From Odontocerum albicorne (Eukaryota > Arthropoda > Insecta > Trichoptera > Odontoceridae), in assembly GCA_949825065.1 (NCBI GenBank), contig OX463855.1, positions 38,574,301 through 38,638,300 of the forward strand: a stretch of DNA of 64,000 nucleotides, in the 5' to 3' direction. Made by a program: the position numbers and the translations under genes. Below are positions 31,847 through 42,440 of the stretch, in pieces (position 1 is the stretch's first letter; the number at the start of each line of letters is the position of its first letter). The notes under the pieces were generated by a model that saw only the letters and a list, made by a program, of their open reading frames with translations, ran no database searches and was not told where the DNA came from.

Positions 31847-32060
31847 ATTATATTACACTTTTGTTGTATACAGTACAACCTGACGGACTAATTGCCGTGT
31901 GGCAATCTTTCCAACTACCCAGAAAGACGTTAGTTAGGGAGGTCTTGAGTAAAAACCAAACTGGAATCCTTTTCAACTAATCTGGGTTCTAACGGAAAAA
32001 GAACTCGCATCCCCCGGTTCGGAAAACTAGTATCATACCCAACTAAACCACATAGTGTCT
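31847..32060 (-). mobile_element. SINE A, full length
   Basis: Complete antisense copy from ATTACACTTTTGTTGTATAC at the left to the A-box complement CCCAACTAAACCACATAGTG at the right. Confidence 0.75.
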
Positions 32061-32098
32061 AATATATAACATATTTATTGTCAGTTATCACATACACG

Positions 32099-32262
32099 AC
32101 ATATGTGGCCTAGTTAGTGAGATGCCTGTCTTCCGGCGCGGGACTAGCGAGATCGATTCCGGATGGATATCAGATTTTTTTTTAAATCCAGTCTGTTTTC
32201 ACATAAGAACGCTTTAAAATATTTTTGGTTTGTTGGTAGAGATTATCACATGTAGTAAAATA
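32099..32262 (+). mobile_element. SINE A
   Basis: A box TGGCCTAGTTAGT, B box AGATCGATTCC, then body to GTTGGTAGAGATTATCACAT. It points away from the previous copy, 40 bases apart. Confidence 0.7.
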
Positions 32263-32394
32263 AAATTAAAAAAATCGTTAATTTATCTTATTTGTAGAAT
32301 ATCAGTTGGTGGCATACTTAGCTTTTGTATTCTTTTTTTTTTAATATTAACATAGTCTACTACCATAAAAAAGAATATATTAATAATATTAAAT

Positions 32395-32690
32395 ATTATT
32401 CATTCCTAATCCTTTCGTTGCGTATTCTGTCAGTGTATGACAGAATAAAGAAGACGTACTTCTTCATCTTACTCAACACATCAGCCTTAAATTCACATTC
32501 ATACCTACTCACTTAATTCAGTATTCTGTCATATATTATTGTCACTTCGAGTATTATTCTAAGTGCGTGCATTTCTAAAGCATTTAATAGGCTCTTCAAT
32601 CTTGTTCCACATTTCCCTCCCACACATCAAAGTTGTAACACAAATGTACACATTTCTACAGCATTTATTCGGCTCCTTTCAGTATTTAAT
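32395..32690 (-). pseudogene. Family X inner fragment that borders the minisatellite
   Basis: In broken minus frames: C-E-F-K-A-D-V-L-S-K-M-K-K, a V-T-E-Y region, and near 32640-32690 the sequence homologous to LKGAE*ML. Its left part ends in AGTATTTAATATAAGTTGAT, where the tandem array starts, so array and X fragment are continuous. Confidence 0.55.
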
Positions 32691-35095
32691 ATAAGTTGAT
32701 ACTAGAATACTGTTGTAGACTATCATCCTTAGCGAATGTTGATACTGTCCGGATTTAATATAAGTTGATACTAAAATACTGCTGTAGACTATCATCCTTA
32801 GCGAATGTTTATACTGTCCGGATTTAATATAAGTTGATACTAAAATACTGCTGTAGACTATCATCCTTAGCGAATGTTGATACTGTCCGGATTTAATATA
32901 AGTTGATACTAAAATACTGCTGTAGACTATCATCCTTAGCGAATGTTGATACTGTCCGGATTTAATATAAGTTGATACTAAAATACTGCTGTAGACTATC
33001 ATCCTTAGCGAATGTTGATACTGTCCGGATTTAATATAAGTTGATACTAGAATACTGTTGTAGACTATCATCCTTAGCGAATGTTGATACTGTCCGGATT
33101 TAATATAAGTTGATACTAGAATACTGTTGTAGACTATCATCCTTAGCGAATGTTGATACTCTCCGGATTTAATATAAGTTGATACTAGAATACTGTTGTA
33201 GACTATCATCCTTAGCGAATGTTGATACTCTCCGGATTTAATATAAGTTGTTACTAGAATACTATTGTAGACATCATCCTTAGCGAATGTTGATACTGTC
33301 CGGATTTAATATAAGTTGATACTAGAATACTGTTGTAGACTATCATCCTTAGCGAATGTTGATACTGTCCGGATTTAATATAAGTTGATACTAGAATACT
33401 ATTGTAGACTATCATCCTTAGCGAATGTTGATACTGTCCGGATTTAATATAAGTTGATACTAAAATACTGCTGTAGACTATCATCCTTAGCGAATGTTTA
33501 TACTGTCCGGATTTAATATAAGTTGATACTAAAATACTGCTGTAGACTATCATCCTTAGCGAATGTTGATACTGTCCGGATTTAATATAAGTTGATACTA
33601 AAATACTGCTGTAGACTATCATCCTTAGCGAATGTTGATACTGTCCGGATTTAATATAAGTTGATACTAAAATACTGCTGTAGACTATCATCCTTAGCGA
33701 ATGTTGATGCTGTCCGGATTTAATATAAGTTGATACTAGAATACTGTTGTAGACTATCATCCTTAGCGAATGTTGATACTGTCCGGATTTAATATAAGTT
33801 GATACTAAAATACTGCTGTAGACTATCATCCTTAGCGAATGTTGATACTGTCCGGATTTAATATAAGTTGATACTAAAATACTGCTGTAGACTATCATCC
33901 TTAGCGAATGTTGATACTGTCCGGATTTAATATAAGTTGATACTAAAATACTGCTGTAGACTATCATCCTTAGCGAATGTTGATACTGTCCGGATTTAAT
34001 ATAAGTTGATACTAGAATACTGTTGTAGACTATCATCCTTAGCGAATGTTGATACTGTCCGGATTTAATATAAGTTGATACTAGAATACTGTTGTAGACT
34101 ATCATCCTTAGCGAATGTTGATACTCTCCGGATTTAATATAAGTTGATACTAGAATACTGTTGTAGACTATCATCCTTAGCGAATGTTGATACTCTCCGG
34201 ATTTAATATAAGTTGTTACTAGAATACTATTGTAGACATCATCCTTAGCGAATGTTGATACTGTCCGGATTTAATATAAGTTGATACTAGAATACTGTTG
34301 TAGACTATCATCCTTAGCGAATGTTGATACTGTCCGGATTTAATATAAGTTGATACTAGAATACTATTGTAGACTATCATCCTTAGCGAATGTTGATACT
34401 GTCCGGATTTAATATAAGTTGATACTAGAATACTGTTGTAGACTATCATCCTTAGCGAATGTTGATACTGTCCGGATTTAATATAAGTTGATACTAGAAT
34501 ACTATTGTAGACATCATCCTTAGCGAATGTTGATACTGTCCGGATTTAATATAAGTTGATACTAGAATACTGTTGTAGACTATCATCCTTAGCGAATGTT
34601 GATACTCTCCGGATTTAATATAAGTTGTTACTAGAATACTATTGTAGACATCATCCTTAGCGAATGTTGATACTGTCCGGATTTAATATAAGTTGATACT
34701 AGAATACTGTTGTAGACATCATCCTTAGCGAATGTTGATACTGTCCGGATTTAATATAAGTTGATACTAGAATACTGTTGTAGACATCATCCTTAGCGAA
34801 TGTTGATACTGTTCGGATTTAATATAAGTTATTACTAGAATACTGTTGTAGACTATCATCCTTAGCAAATGTTGATACTGTGCAGATTTAATATAAGTTG
34901 ATACTAGAATACTGTTGTAGACTATCATCCTTAGCGAATGTTGATACTGTTCGGATTTAATATAAGTTATTACTAGAATACTGTTGTAGACTATCATCCT
35001 TAGCAAATGTTGATACTGTGCAGATTTAATATAAGTTGATACTAGAATACTGTTGTAGACTATCATCCTTAGCGAATGTTGATATTGTCCGAATC
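32684..35095 (-). repeat. 69-bp minisatellite, about 35 units, derived from reverse transcriptase sequence
   Basis: The unit GGATTTAATATAAGTTGATA...CGAATGTTGATACTGTCC is 69 bases, that is 23 codons, so minus-strand frames stay open for up to 306 codons with a repeated MIVYNSILVSTYIKSGQYQH + SLR. Frames break only at units with one base missing (GACATCATCC for GACTATCATCC). Blocks of about 14 units recur in the same variant order, so a higher-order structure exists. The repeated peptide resembles the A(I/V)HN.VLV.TL.Y.S segment of X-type reverse transcriptases, and the right flank continues that gene. It is not a protein gene. Confidence 0.9.
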
Positions 35096-35890
35096 GAGTA
35101 TATATGTTTTAGTGCCCCATTTACTTTATATTCTATTACTACACGCCGTTCGATATCTCTCGTAACTCTTCCATCATCTGAGAAAATACTACCTAAATAG
35201 TAAAATTCCTCGAATGAATAAATATAAATAAAATACACGGGGAATATTTTCATACAGTTCCAATGAGAAAAATCGGACTAAAAGATTATATATATTATAA
35301 AATAAGATGAACCATCTACTTTACGTGGATTACGCCATTCTGTTCCTAAGAACCATGACAAAATGGTGTTAGTAACAGACAAACAACATTCAGAATTCAC
35401 TAATGTTAGCCTCAAAGTGAATATTAACGAAACATTACTTATGACGTAAAAAGGGCAACCTTTGAAGACATCGAAGGAAATATAAAAACGTCAGAGAAAT
35501 CGTAGGAGCTGTTTGAGGTCTATGGATATAGAAGAGGCGAAATGTGTGTTTCGCGATAGGAAAGTCTGACGCTCTCTCATTTCTGTCTCCGTACGGTCAT
35601 TTACTTTGGTCCGTACGGTCCCATCAATATATCCGAATTAAGTGTTTTTGATACGAAAATCGTGGCTGGGAGATAATATTATCGTCGGTCCCAGTAAGCG
35701 AGCCTTCGGATTATGAACATCTTAAGTAGGAACAGTACTCGCGGTTCGTCATTGAACGTGTTGGCAACACTACCGCTAGGCGCGTGGAAATATATTTACT
35801 AGACAAACTATTTTTATCGGTCTGTCACCCTTATTTTTTGTTACGTACCATTGTACCTTATTTTTTGTTAAGCACCTGATTTTCAATTTG
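35096..35890. repeat. 0.8 kb duplicated segment, copy with the array
   Basis: About 95% identical by eye to 38430-39260. The minus strand at 35090-35253 reads SFEEFYYLGSIFSDDGRVTR then DIERRVVIEYKVNGALKHIY, a typical FxYLGSxF.xDG..DIxRRI block of LINE reverse transcriptases. The plus strand at 35460-35560 carries the family X terminus (MDIEEAKCVFRDRKV). The remaining part, with GTGTTGGCAACACTACCGCT, is unidentified. Confidence 0.7.
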
Positions 35891-36020
35891 TATTTTTTTT
35901 AAATATAATTTTACTTAAAAGTCGACATATTAAGTCTCACATGGCAACATTTAACAAAAAGTATCGAAAAAAGCCTTAATTTAAAAATGGGGGAAAAAGC
36001 GTTAACATCGCTTAACAACA

Positions 36021-36083
36021 GGGAGAGGGGGGGGGGGGAAATAGGAAGGAGAAAAAGAGGGTGGAAAGAGAGAGGGAAAAGTT
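36021..36083 (+). repeat. Purine-only tract with G runs
   Basis: About 60 bases containing almost only A and G, including a run of 13 G. It has triplex or quadruplex potential, and could also be a simple-sequence artefact. Confidence 0.6.
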
Positions 36084-36129
36084 TTACCACAGCAATTTAA
36101 AGCAGGAGAGAGAGTGATATTTTATTAAA

Positions 36130-36525
36130 AGAAAAAAATATTAAAAAAATAAGCCATCGTCGATGCGCATATAGATTGTTCTATCAACCTGGCGGCTTTG
36201 GAAACGCCGCGCCGGTAGGAAAAGCAATCACATTTTTTAAATGTGCGTGTTCTCATATAGACGTTTTTCATGTGTCACTCAACTCCTTTTGGAAAACACT
36301 AAAATTTAGAGTAATAATTTAAATTATTTATACGTTTATATTATTTATAACCTGCTATATTTCGTTTTAATGTTATTCATATACATTTTTACTATAATTT
36401 TAAACAAATTTCTTAAAATTATGAATTGTTTTGTATGTGTTTATTTGGACTTGTTATATTTGTTTATTGTACTAATTATGTTATACGTAAACTTGTGGAA
36501 TAAAGACTGAAAACAAGCTGAAAAA
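36130..36525. other. AT-rich DNA, nothing recognised
   Basis: No gene or shared repeat seen. Confidence 0.35.
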
Positions 36526-36651
36526 ATGTGGTAGAAATGCGTGCCCTTATAAGAATACATGGGATGACAACTAACGACAGAATACGGAATAAAGTGATTA
36601 GGGATAAATGTGAACTTAAGGCTGATGTGTTGAGTAAGATGGAGAAGAGTT

Positions 36652-37112
36652 TCTTCTTCCCAGTGTCATGTCAGGTCCCCCCAACGTTGAATATCATCTG
36701 AGAGTAGACATATTTATCCCCGACAGCCCAAAAAAGATCTCCAACGCCCCTTATGCCAGTCCAATCACGTATATTGCGGAGCCAGGAGATTTGCCTCGTG
36801 TCAACACCTCTTTGGCCTTCTATTTTGCGTTGGATGATCAGGTGCAGTAATTTGTACTTTGCTCTTCTAAGCACATGACCCAAATAGGACACCTTGCTGA
36901 TTTTAATATTAGTCAGCAACTCTCTATCAACTTTGGCTTTTTGAAGAATCCTTGTGCTGCTGACCATATCCGTCCAGGATATTCGTAGCATTCTCCGGTG
37001 CGTCCACATTTCGAATGCTTCCAGTCGGTTCATACTACCAACTTTGAGGGTCCATGATTCTACTCCATGCAATGGCACTGACCAAACGTAGCATTTATGA
37101 AGAAGAGCACTT
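36652..37112 (-). pseudogene. RTE-like LINE subfamily 2, 3' end
   Basis: Reads CYVWSVPLHGVESWTLKVGS, NRLEAFEMWTHRRMLRISWT, ISKVSYLGHVLRRAKYKLLH, TRQISWLRNIRDWTGIRGVG and ends MIFNVGGT. It is homologous to the end of 28196-29233 but clearly a different subfamily. The 3' tail is GAAGAA. GAAGAG-type bases occur at both junctions as a probable target duplication. Confidence 0.8.
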
Positions 37113-37329
37113 TGAGAATATTTGAGGACGTGAAACGAATGACTAATGAATAAAAAAAAGACTAACGAAACTAATATACAGTGCAAATGTGAGTGGAAAG
37201 CGTGGTAGAGTAGGCCAAGGAAAGTATGGTTTAGATTAAGTGTATGATATTTTAAAAGATTGAAATATAGTCAGATAAATCGTAGGACGTGCATAAGAAC
37301 GTGTATGGATGTAGAAGGCACGAAATATG

Positions 37330-37603
37330 TATTGTATTAGACTTAAGTTGTGTCCACTGTTACCTGGCGGACTTATAGCCCCCCACCCCCCCCCCCCCCC
37401 CACCCCCTTTCACCCCCCCCCCCCCTTCCCCCTCCCCCTCTGTGGCAATCTCTTCCAGCCAACCAGAAAGATGTTGAAGAGGCCTTAAGTAATAATTGCA
37501 GACTGGAATCCTTTTAAAAAAAATCTAGGTTCCAACGGGAATCGAACCTACAACCACCGGATTGTAAGACATGCGACATCTTACTAACTAGGCCACGAAG
37601 GTC
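37330..37603 (-). mobile_element. SINE A with a C-rich expansion
   Basis: Antisense copy from GTATTGTATTAGACTTAAGT to the A-box complement ACTAACTAGGCCACGAAGG. Positions 37379-37440 are almost pure C with a few A and T, where other copies have about six bases (CGGGCTTATTGCCATG region). Flanks GAAATATGT / AAAAATGTG look like a target duplication. Confidence 0.75.
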
Positions 37604-37625
37604 AAAAATGTGTGTCGCGATAGGA

Positions 37626-37850
37626 AAGACGACCTCCGTGGCCTGATGGTAAGACGCTTGTCTGCCGATCCGGAGGTTAGGGGTTCGATCCCCGCTGGAA
37701 TCCAGAAATGGAATAAAATTTCCCGCTGGAATAAAAAAAAATGGATTTCCAGTCTGGTTTTCACTTAGGGCCCATTAAAACATCTTTCTGGTTGGTTGGA
37801 AGAGATTACCATATGGCAATAAACACGCCAGGTGAAAAAAAAAACAGTTT
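37626..37850 (+). mobile_element. SINE A, full length, well preserved head
   Basis: This is one of the best-preserved tRNA-like heads: ACCTCCGTGGCCTGATGGTA (A box TGGCCTGATGGT) and GGGGTTCGATCCCCGCTGG (B box GGTTCGATCCC). A 25-base duplication of AATGGAATAAAATTTCCCGC-type linker follows, then the usual body to ATAAACACGCCAGGTG. Confidence 0.85.
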
Positions 37851-38099
37851 GGTGTTCTCACCTCTCTGCCTAACCCGACAGTGAGACGGCGTAATCGTAT
37901 TGCGTTTATGGTATGTGCAAAGAACTTGAGAATAAAATATTGTACATAAATGTAATTTATAAAATAAGGTTTAATTTAAATAAATGGAATTCGTTGCAAA
38001 TAATGGTGATGCAAACAAAAAGTGTTATTAGATATTTTAAAAATGCAAGACAGTGAATTTATACAAAAATTCTTATGCATGCATACAGTAGTGTATGTC

Positions 38100-38310
38100 T
38101 ATGAGTGTGTGTGTGTTTGTGTATGGGTATGCTGACGTCACCCGAGACCTCGAGAGACCGTGACCTCGACAATGAGATACGAGTGTGTGAGTGTGTCCCG
38201 CACGGCTCGGAGCTGCACTGGTGGTGGTGAATATAAAAATACTACGCTGCACAAAGCAGTGCGATCAGGACCGCGGACCGCCTGCACGGCGCACATTGGA
38301 TCAAAATGTA
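38100..38310 (+). promoter_or_regulatory. Promoter-like segment with CRE and TATA motifs
   Basis: A perfect CRE palindrome TGACGTCA lies near 38132, within a GC-rich stretch. A TATAAAAATA box lies near 38235, then GATCAGGACCGCGGACC as a possible initiator about 35 bases on. The downstream sequence is family X, so no gene is attached. It could be a relic promoter of a retroelement. Confidence 0.25.
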
Positions 38311-38319
38311 TCCTACCAT

Positions 38320-38400
38320 TGGACATATAAAAAGTCAGAGAAATCGTACGAGCTATTTGAGGTGTATGGATATAGAAGAGGCGAAAGGTGTCATATCATC
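38320..38400 (+). pseudogene. Small family X end fragment
   Basis: AAAGTCAGAGAAATCGTACG then ATGGATATAGAAGAGGCGAA matches the SQRNR..CMDIEEAKG region. It joins directly to the copy lacking the minisatellite. Confidence 0.5.
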
Positions 38401-39260
38401 CTTAGCGAATGTTGATACTGTCCGAAACGAGTATGTATGTTTTAGTGCCCCGTTTACTTTATATTCAATTACTATACGCCGTTCGATATCTCTCGTAACT
38501 CTTCCATCATCTGAGAAAATACTACCTAAATAGTAAAATTCCTCGAATGAATAAATATAAATAAAATATATGGGGAATATTTTCACACAATTCCAATGAG
38601 AAAAATCGGGCTAAAAGATTATATATATTATAAAATAAGATGAACCATCTACTTTACGTGGATTACGCCATTCTCTTCCTAAGAACCATAACAAAATGGT
38701 GTTAATAACAAACAAACAACATTCAGAATTCACTAATGTTAGCCTGAAAATGAATATTAACGAAACATTACTTATGTATGACGTAAAAAGGGCAACCTTC
38801 GAAGACATCGAAGGAAATATAAAAAAGTCAGAGAAATCGTACGAGCAGTTTGAGGTGCATGGATATAGAAGAGGCGTAAGGTGTGTGTCGCGATAGGAAA
38901 GTTTGACGCTCTCTCATTTCTGTCTATCCCGATAGTTAGACGGCGTGATGGTATGAATGTAAAATTTGTCATTTACTTTTGTCCGTATGGTCCCTTCAAT
39001 ATATCCGAATTAGTGTTTTGGACACAAAAATCGTGGCTGAGAGATAATATTATCGTCGGCCCCAGTAAGCGAGCCTTCGGATTATGAACATCTTAAAGTA
39101 GGAACAGTACTCGCGGTTCGTCATTGAACGTGTTGGCAACACTACCGCTCGGCGCGTGGAAGTATTTTTACTAGACAAACTATTTACGAGTATATCGGTC
39201 TGTCACGCCCTTATTTTTTGTTAGGTACGATTGTACCTGATTTTCAATTTGTATTTTTTT
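38398..39260. repeat. 0.8 kb duplicated segment, copy without the array
   Basis: Starts with part of one 69-bp unit (ATCCTTAGCGAATGTTGATA, CTGTCC) and then follows 35090-35890 closely, including the minus-strand FEEFYYLGSIFSDDGRVTRD coding block and the plus-strand X terminus at 38820-38960. Because only a partial unit is present, it represents either the state before array growth or a copy that lost it. Confidence 0.75.
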
Positions 39261-39339
39261 TACTATAATTTATTGCTCGAAAAAATAATCCTAACGTACT
39301 TTGGGCATGTTTATTAAGATTAGTGTAAAATGATTTTAA

Positions 39340-39430
39340 CAAATACACTAGATGGCGCCGGCGGGAATTGCTCTCAATCACATACCCAAGAACGGGTTTC
39401 CGTGACCCGTTCTTTATATTTATTTAACCA
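39340..39430 (+). pseudogene. Tiny jockey-like fragment
   Basis: ACTAGATGGCGCCGGCGGGA..CTCTCAATCAC..AACGGGTTTC parallels 10575-10630 (TRLRRQELFSITNGKTGF). It is followed by a TTTATATTTATTTAA tail-like sequence. Confidence 0.4.
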
Positions 39431-39439
39431 TGTACACAA

Positions 39440-39815
39440 AATAAACAGAAACATTAAAAAAAAAGTTTTTTTTTGCGACAAGGCAATTTCCGAACCAGTG
39501 TGCGGGTGCAGCGCTCACATATCACCGAAACTCCAATAACATTCGTGTTAGCATAGGACCAGAAAAATTCGTTATATTTTCCAAAGCGTCTCGCGAATGC
39601 GCGCGTCGGGCCGTTCCAATGGCTGGTTTTGTTACACAAAAAAAAATGCATCAATAAAAAAAAGGTTAATTCACTGGTTCGCGGTCATTTTCCAGAATCC
39701 CACACCAATGTCGGATATATACAATAGAATAGCACTTTTGTTAGGATAGGACCAGAAAAAAAATCGTATCTTTTGGAGCCTCTAGAAGCCGTCTACAATT
39801 AATGTTGGCACCCCA
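39440..39815. other. Unassigned DNA with a small duplication
   Basis: GTTAGCATAGGACCAGAAAAA occurs near 39547 and, with one base changed, near 39738. Nothing else is recognised. Confidence 0.35.
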
Positions 39816-39937
39816 ATTTAAAAAAAAAAGATTCCCAGTCCGGTTTTAACTCAAGGTCTCGCAATAGCTTTCTGATTGGTTGATATAGATTGCCACAAGC
39901 CAATAATCCCACCAGGTTGAACTGTATACAATAGAAT
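39816..39937 (+). mobile_element. 5'-truncated SINE A
   Basis: Body only: GATTCCCAGTCCGGTTTTAA, GTTGATATAGATTGCCACAA and CCAGGTTGAACTGTATACAA. Confidence 0.7.
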
Positions 39938-39939
39938 AT

Positions 39940-40190
39940 TTAAAAAAAAGTCGCTACGTCAAATTTAAGTGAAATATATGTACATTACAATTTTTGGTGA
40001 TTTTAATTTTCAATACCAAACTTAGAAAAGTCATTATTTTCTGAAAACTACGAGTATTATACTACAAAAAAACTAACAAGTAAAAACATATTGTATTACG
40101 CGTTGATTACAATCTAGCAGGAGATTTGCCATGTAACAATTTCTTTCAATTTATTATTCTATGTTATAATTTATAATCTATCTTTTTTCT
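39940..40190. other. AT-rich DNA, nothing recognised
   Basis: No feature found. Confidence 0.35.
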
Positions 40191-40195
40191 TCTTC

Positions 40196-40560
40196 TTCTT
40201 CTTCTTATTTTAGGCCTTTTGACCTGTTATGGTCCTGCATCATTGTTTGCCTCTTGTGACGTCGACTGCCAGCTGTCTTTCCATCTTTTGGGAGGTCGTC
40301 CTGGAGGTCTGCTCGCTTGGGGATACTATCCCTAGCCATTCTTACGGCTCTTGGTTCCGCCATTCTGGATACATGTTCGTTTCAGAACCTTCTTCTCTGT
40401 CATCCCCATCTGACAATATCTTCAACTTCACACATCGTACTCTATCACGAAGAGTTTTGCCAGCGATACTCCTGAGTACCTTCAATTTGCTGGTTCGAAG
40501 AAGATTTTTGGTTCTGACAGTGTCGGCTCTGGACTCGATGCTGTATGTCATTATGGTTCT
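40196..40560 (-). pseudogene. RTE-like LINE end, third subfamily
   Basis: The minus strand reads MTYSIESRADTVRTKNLLRT then SKLKVLRSIAGKTLRDRVRC in open frame, then a decayed end with RRPPGRPPKRW-type residues near 40270-40300. The 3' microsatellite tail TTCTTCTTCTTCTTCTTC lies at 40190-40207. KVLRSIAGKTLRDRVR is characteristic of the region between thumb and tail of RTE-like LINEs. Confidence 0.7.
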
Positions 40561-40563
40561 TTA

Positions 40564-40650
40564 TAATGTTAGGAGTATATTTACCCAAATATATCTTTAT
40601 AATGTTATATTTACCCAAATATATCTTTATAATGTTATATTTACCCAAAA
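40564..40650. repeat. 30-bp tandem repeat, three units
   Basis: ATATTTACCCAAATATATCT TTATAATGTT repeats nearly perfectly. Confidence 0.9.
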
Positions 40651-40964
40651 ATCAGAGATAACATTACGGATTTCAATATTCTGATGAATATTGAAATAAT
40701 TTTTATTGATTACTGCCATTTTTATTTGCAACACACTCTGGGATGTCATTTCACTTGAAGTTATTTAGTCACGCTTATGATCAAAGCGTTCTTGAGGTGA
40801 TATTTAAGTACGAAATAGTGCTATACAAATAATGTTTATTATTGCGATGAGAATAGGCAGTCATCATTAACACTGACAGACTCTTTTATCGTTGTATTTT
40901 TTGCCCAATGTGCTTGCATTGTTTGTCGAATCCGTAAGACCAATTTTAATACATACTATAACGC

Positions 40965-41110
40965 CGTCTCCCTGTCAAGGTAAGCAAAGAGAACAGAGCG
41001 TCTGACTTTCCTAGTACGATATGCATATTTCGCCTCTTCTATATATACATACACCTCCCGATACAGTTCCTCCGATTTCTCTTGCTTCTTACTTTTCGTT
41101 TAGTAGTATT
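40965..41110 (-). pseudogene. Family X end fragment
   Basis: Antisense ACGCCGTCTCCCTGTCAAGG..AGAGAACAGAGCG then CTTCCTCCGATTTCTC; equals the last 45 codons of X. Confidence 0.5.
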
Positions 41111-41394
41111 CTCACCAAATGTGAGTATGGTTTTCTTAACATACGCAGAAGCAGGAAAGTACTCTAATGGCCATCACCTTCCTATCTTTGCACTCAACTT
41201 ACGAGTATGTATATTTATTTCGTAATATTTTTAATATGTCAATGATAATGTGAACGCATCCATGTTAGAGCGCCCTTGATGTGGGTTTGCTCTGTAAACG
41301 GATATTGTATATACATTTTCCTTTAATTATTTTTTTATGGCGGCTTTTTCTACAAAATTTGAATAATCAAAATAAGCATACTACATATATACAT

Positions 41395-41545
41395 ACCATC
41401 ACACCATTTCCCTGTCGGGGTAGGCAGAAAGGACAGAGTGTCAAACTTTCCTATCTCAACACATATCCTTAGCCTCTTCTACGTCCATACACCTTCTCAT
41501 ACAACTTCCACGATTTCTGAATTTCTACGTTTCCAACTATACTAT
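41395..41545 (-). pseudogene. Family X end fragment
   Basis: Antisense CATCACACCATTTCCCTGTC, GGGGTAGGCAGAAAGGACAG and CTCTTCTACGTCCATACACC; well preserved last 45 codons. Confidence 0.55.
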
Positions 41546-41559
41546 TTATTATACATTGT

Positions 41560-41800
41560 GAATATAAATAAAAAGCTCACACATTCGTGGAAGCCTAGGT
41601 GTTACAGACATCAACAGTAAGATGGAGGAGAGGCGATTGAGATGGTATGAGCACGTTGGACGCAGAGCACCCTATCACATTGTGAACCAGGCAATCTCCA
41701 TGGATCTTCCTCGAATAACAACCTGAGGAAGACCAAATAATTCGTGGGCGGTGCAAAGAGATAACCTGATGCAGAGGCACGGCCTGGGGGACGTAGTCTT
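41560..41800 (+). pseudogene. RTE-like LINE subfamily 3 fragment
   Basis: SLGVTDINSKMEERRLRWYE then HVGRRAPYHIVNQAISMDLP matches 46800-47030 with stops (TGA in place of Arg in TT*GRP). It ends at 41798, exactly where the 142-bp tandem array begins. Confidence 0.7.
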
Positions 41801-42440
41801 TTACTTTTATACGATACATATGTTTAAAAGTGTATGTATTTTTTACACATTTATATAATACATGAATCTAACATAATAGTACATGTATATTTATTTGCAT
41901 ACTTTTACGCCTTTGAGGAAAAAAAGAGGTAGCTCTTTTTATTTTACTTTTACACGATACATATGTTTTAAAGTGTACGTATTTTTACACATTTATATAA
42001 TACATGAATCTAACATAACAGTACATGTATATTTATTTGCATACTTTTACGCCTTTGAGGAGAAAAAAAGGTAGCTCTTTTTATTTTACTTTTACACGAT
42101 ACATATGTTTAAAAGTGTACGCATTTTTACACATTTATATAATACATGAATCGAACATAACAGTACATGTATATTTATTTGCATACTTTTACGCCTTTGA
42201 GGAGAAAAAAAGGTAGTTCTTTTTATTTTACTTTTACACGATACATATGTTTGTAAGTGTATGTATTTTTAACACATTTATATAATACATGAATCTAAAA
42301 CAATACATATTGCTATCAATATGTATACATAACAGTACATGTATATTTATTTGCATACTTTTTCGTCTCTGGAAAGTTAAACGGGTTTGTCTTTTTATTT
42401 TATTTTTATACGATACAAATGTTAAAAAATGTATGTATTT
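41797..42440. repeat. 142-bp tandem repeat, about 4.5 units
   Basis: TTACTTTTAYACGATACATA recurs at about 41800, 41942, 42083 and 42226, then at 42397 after a unit enlarged by a 30-base insertion. Near-identical 63-codon frames in successive units are a by-product. Confidence 0.9.

Larger units (their letters stand above)
36528..37925 (+). pseudogene. Family X copy broken by three nested insertions
   Basis: Three X pieces line up in order. 36528-36650 reads VEMRALIRIHG..DRIRNKV then IRDKCELKADVLSKMEKS. 37113-37330 reads TNETNIQCKCEWKA then RPRKVWFRL and CMDVEGTKYVL. 37604-37625 plus 37851-37925 carry CVSR and the common terminus. Between them sit an RTE end, an antisense SINE A and a sense SINE A. 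The ancestral order is unbroken, so all three inserted into an already resident X element. Confidence 0.7.

Noticed and set aside
33254..34174. Long minus-strand frame of 306 codons
   Set aside because: It is the 69-bp minisatellite read in a frame left open by its unit length; it breaks wherever a unit lost one base and has no start, promoter or non-repeat part.
37626..37704. Possible functional tRNA gene
   Set aside because: A and B boxes are good, but the sequence is fused to the SINE body shared by many copies and does not close a normal acceptor stem.
38696..38896. Plus-strand NVSLKMNINETLLM resembling a reverse transcriptase block
   Set aside because: The match is short and on the strand opposite to the FYYLGSIF block of the same segment; I treat it as coincidence unless a full element shows an inversion.
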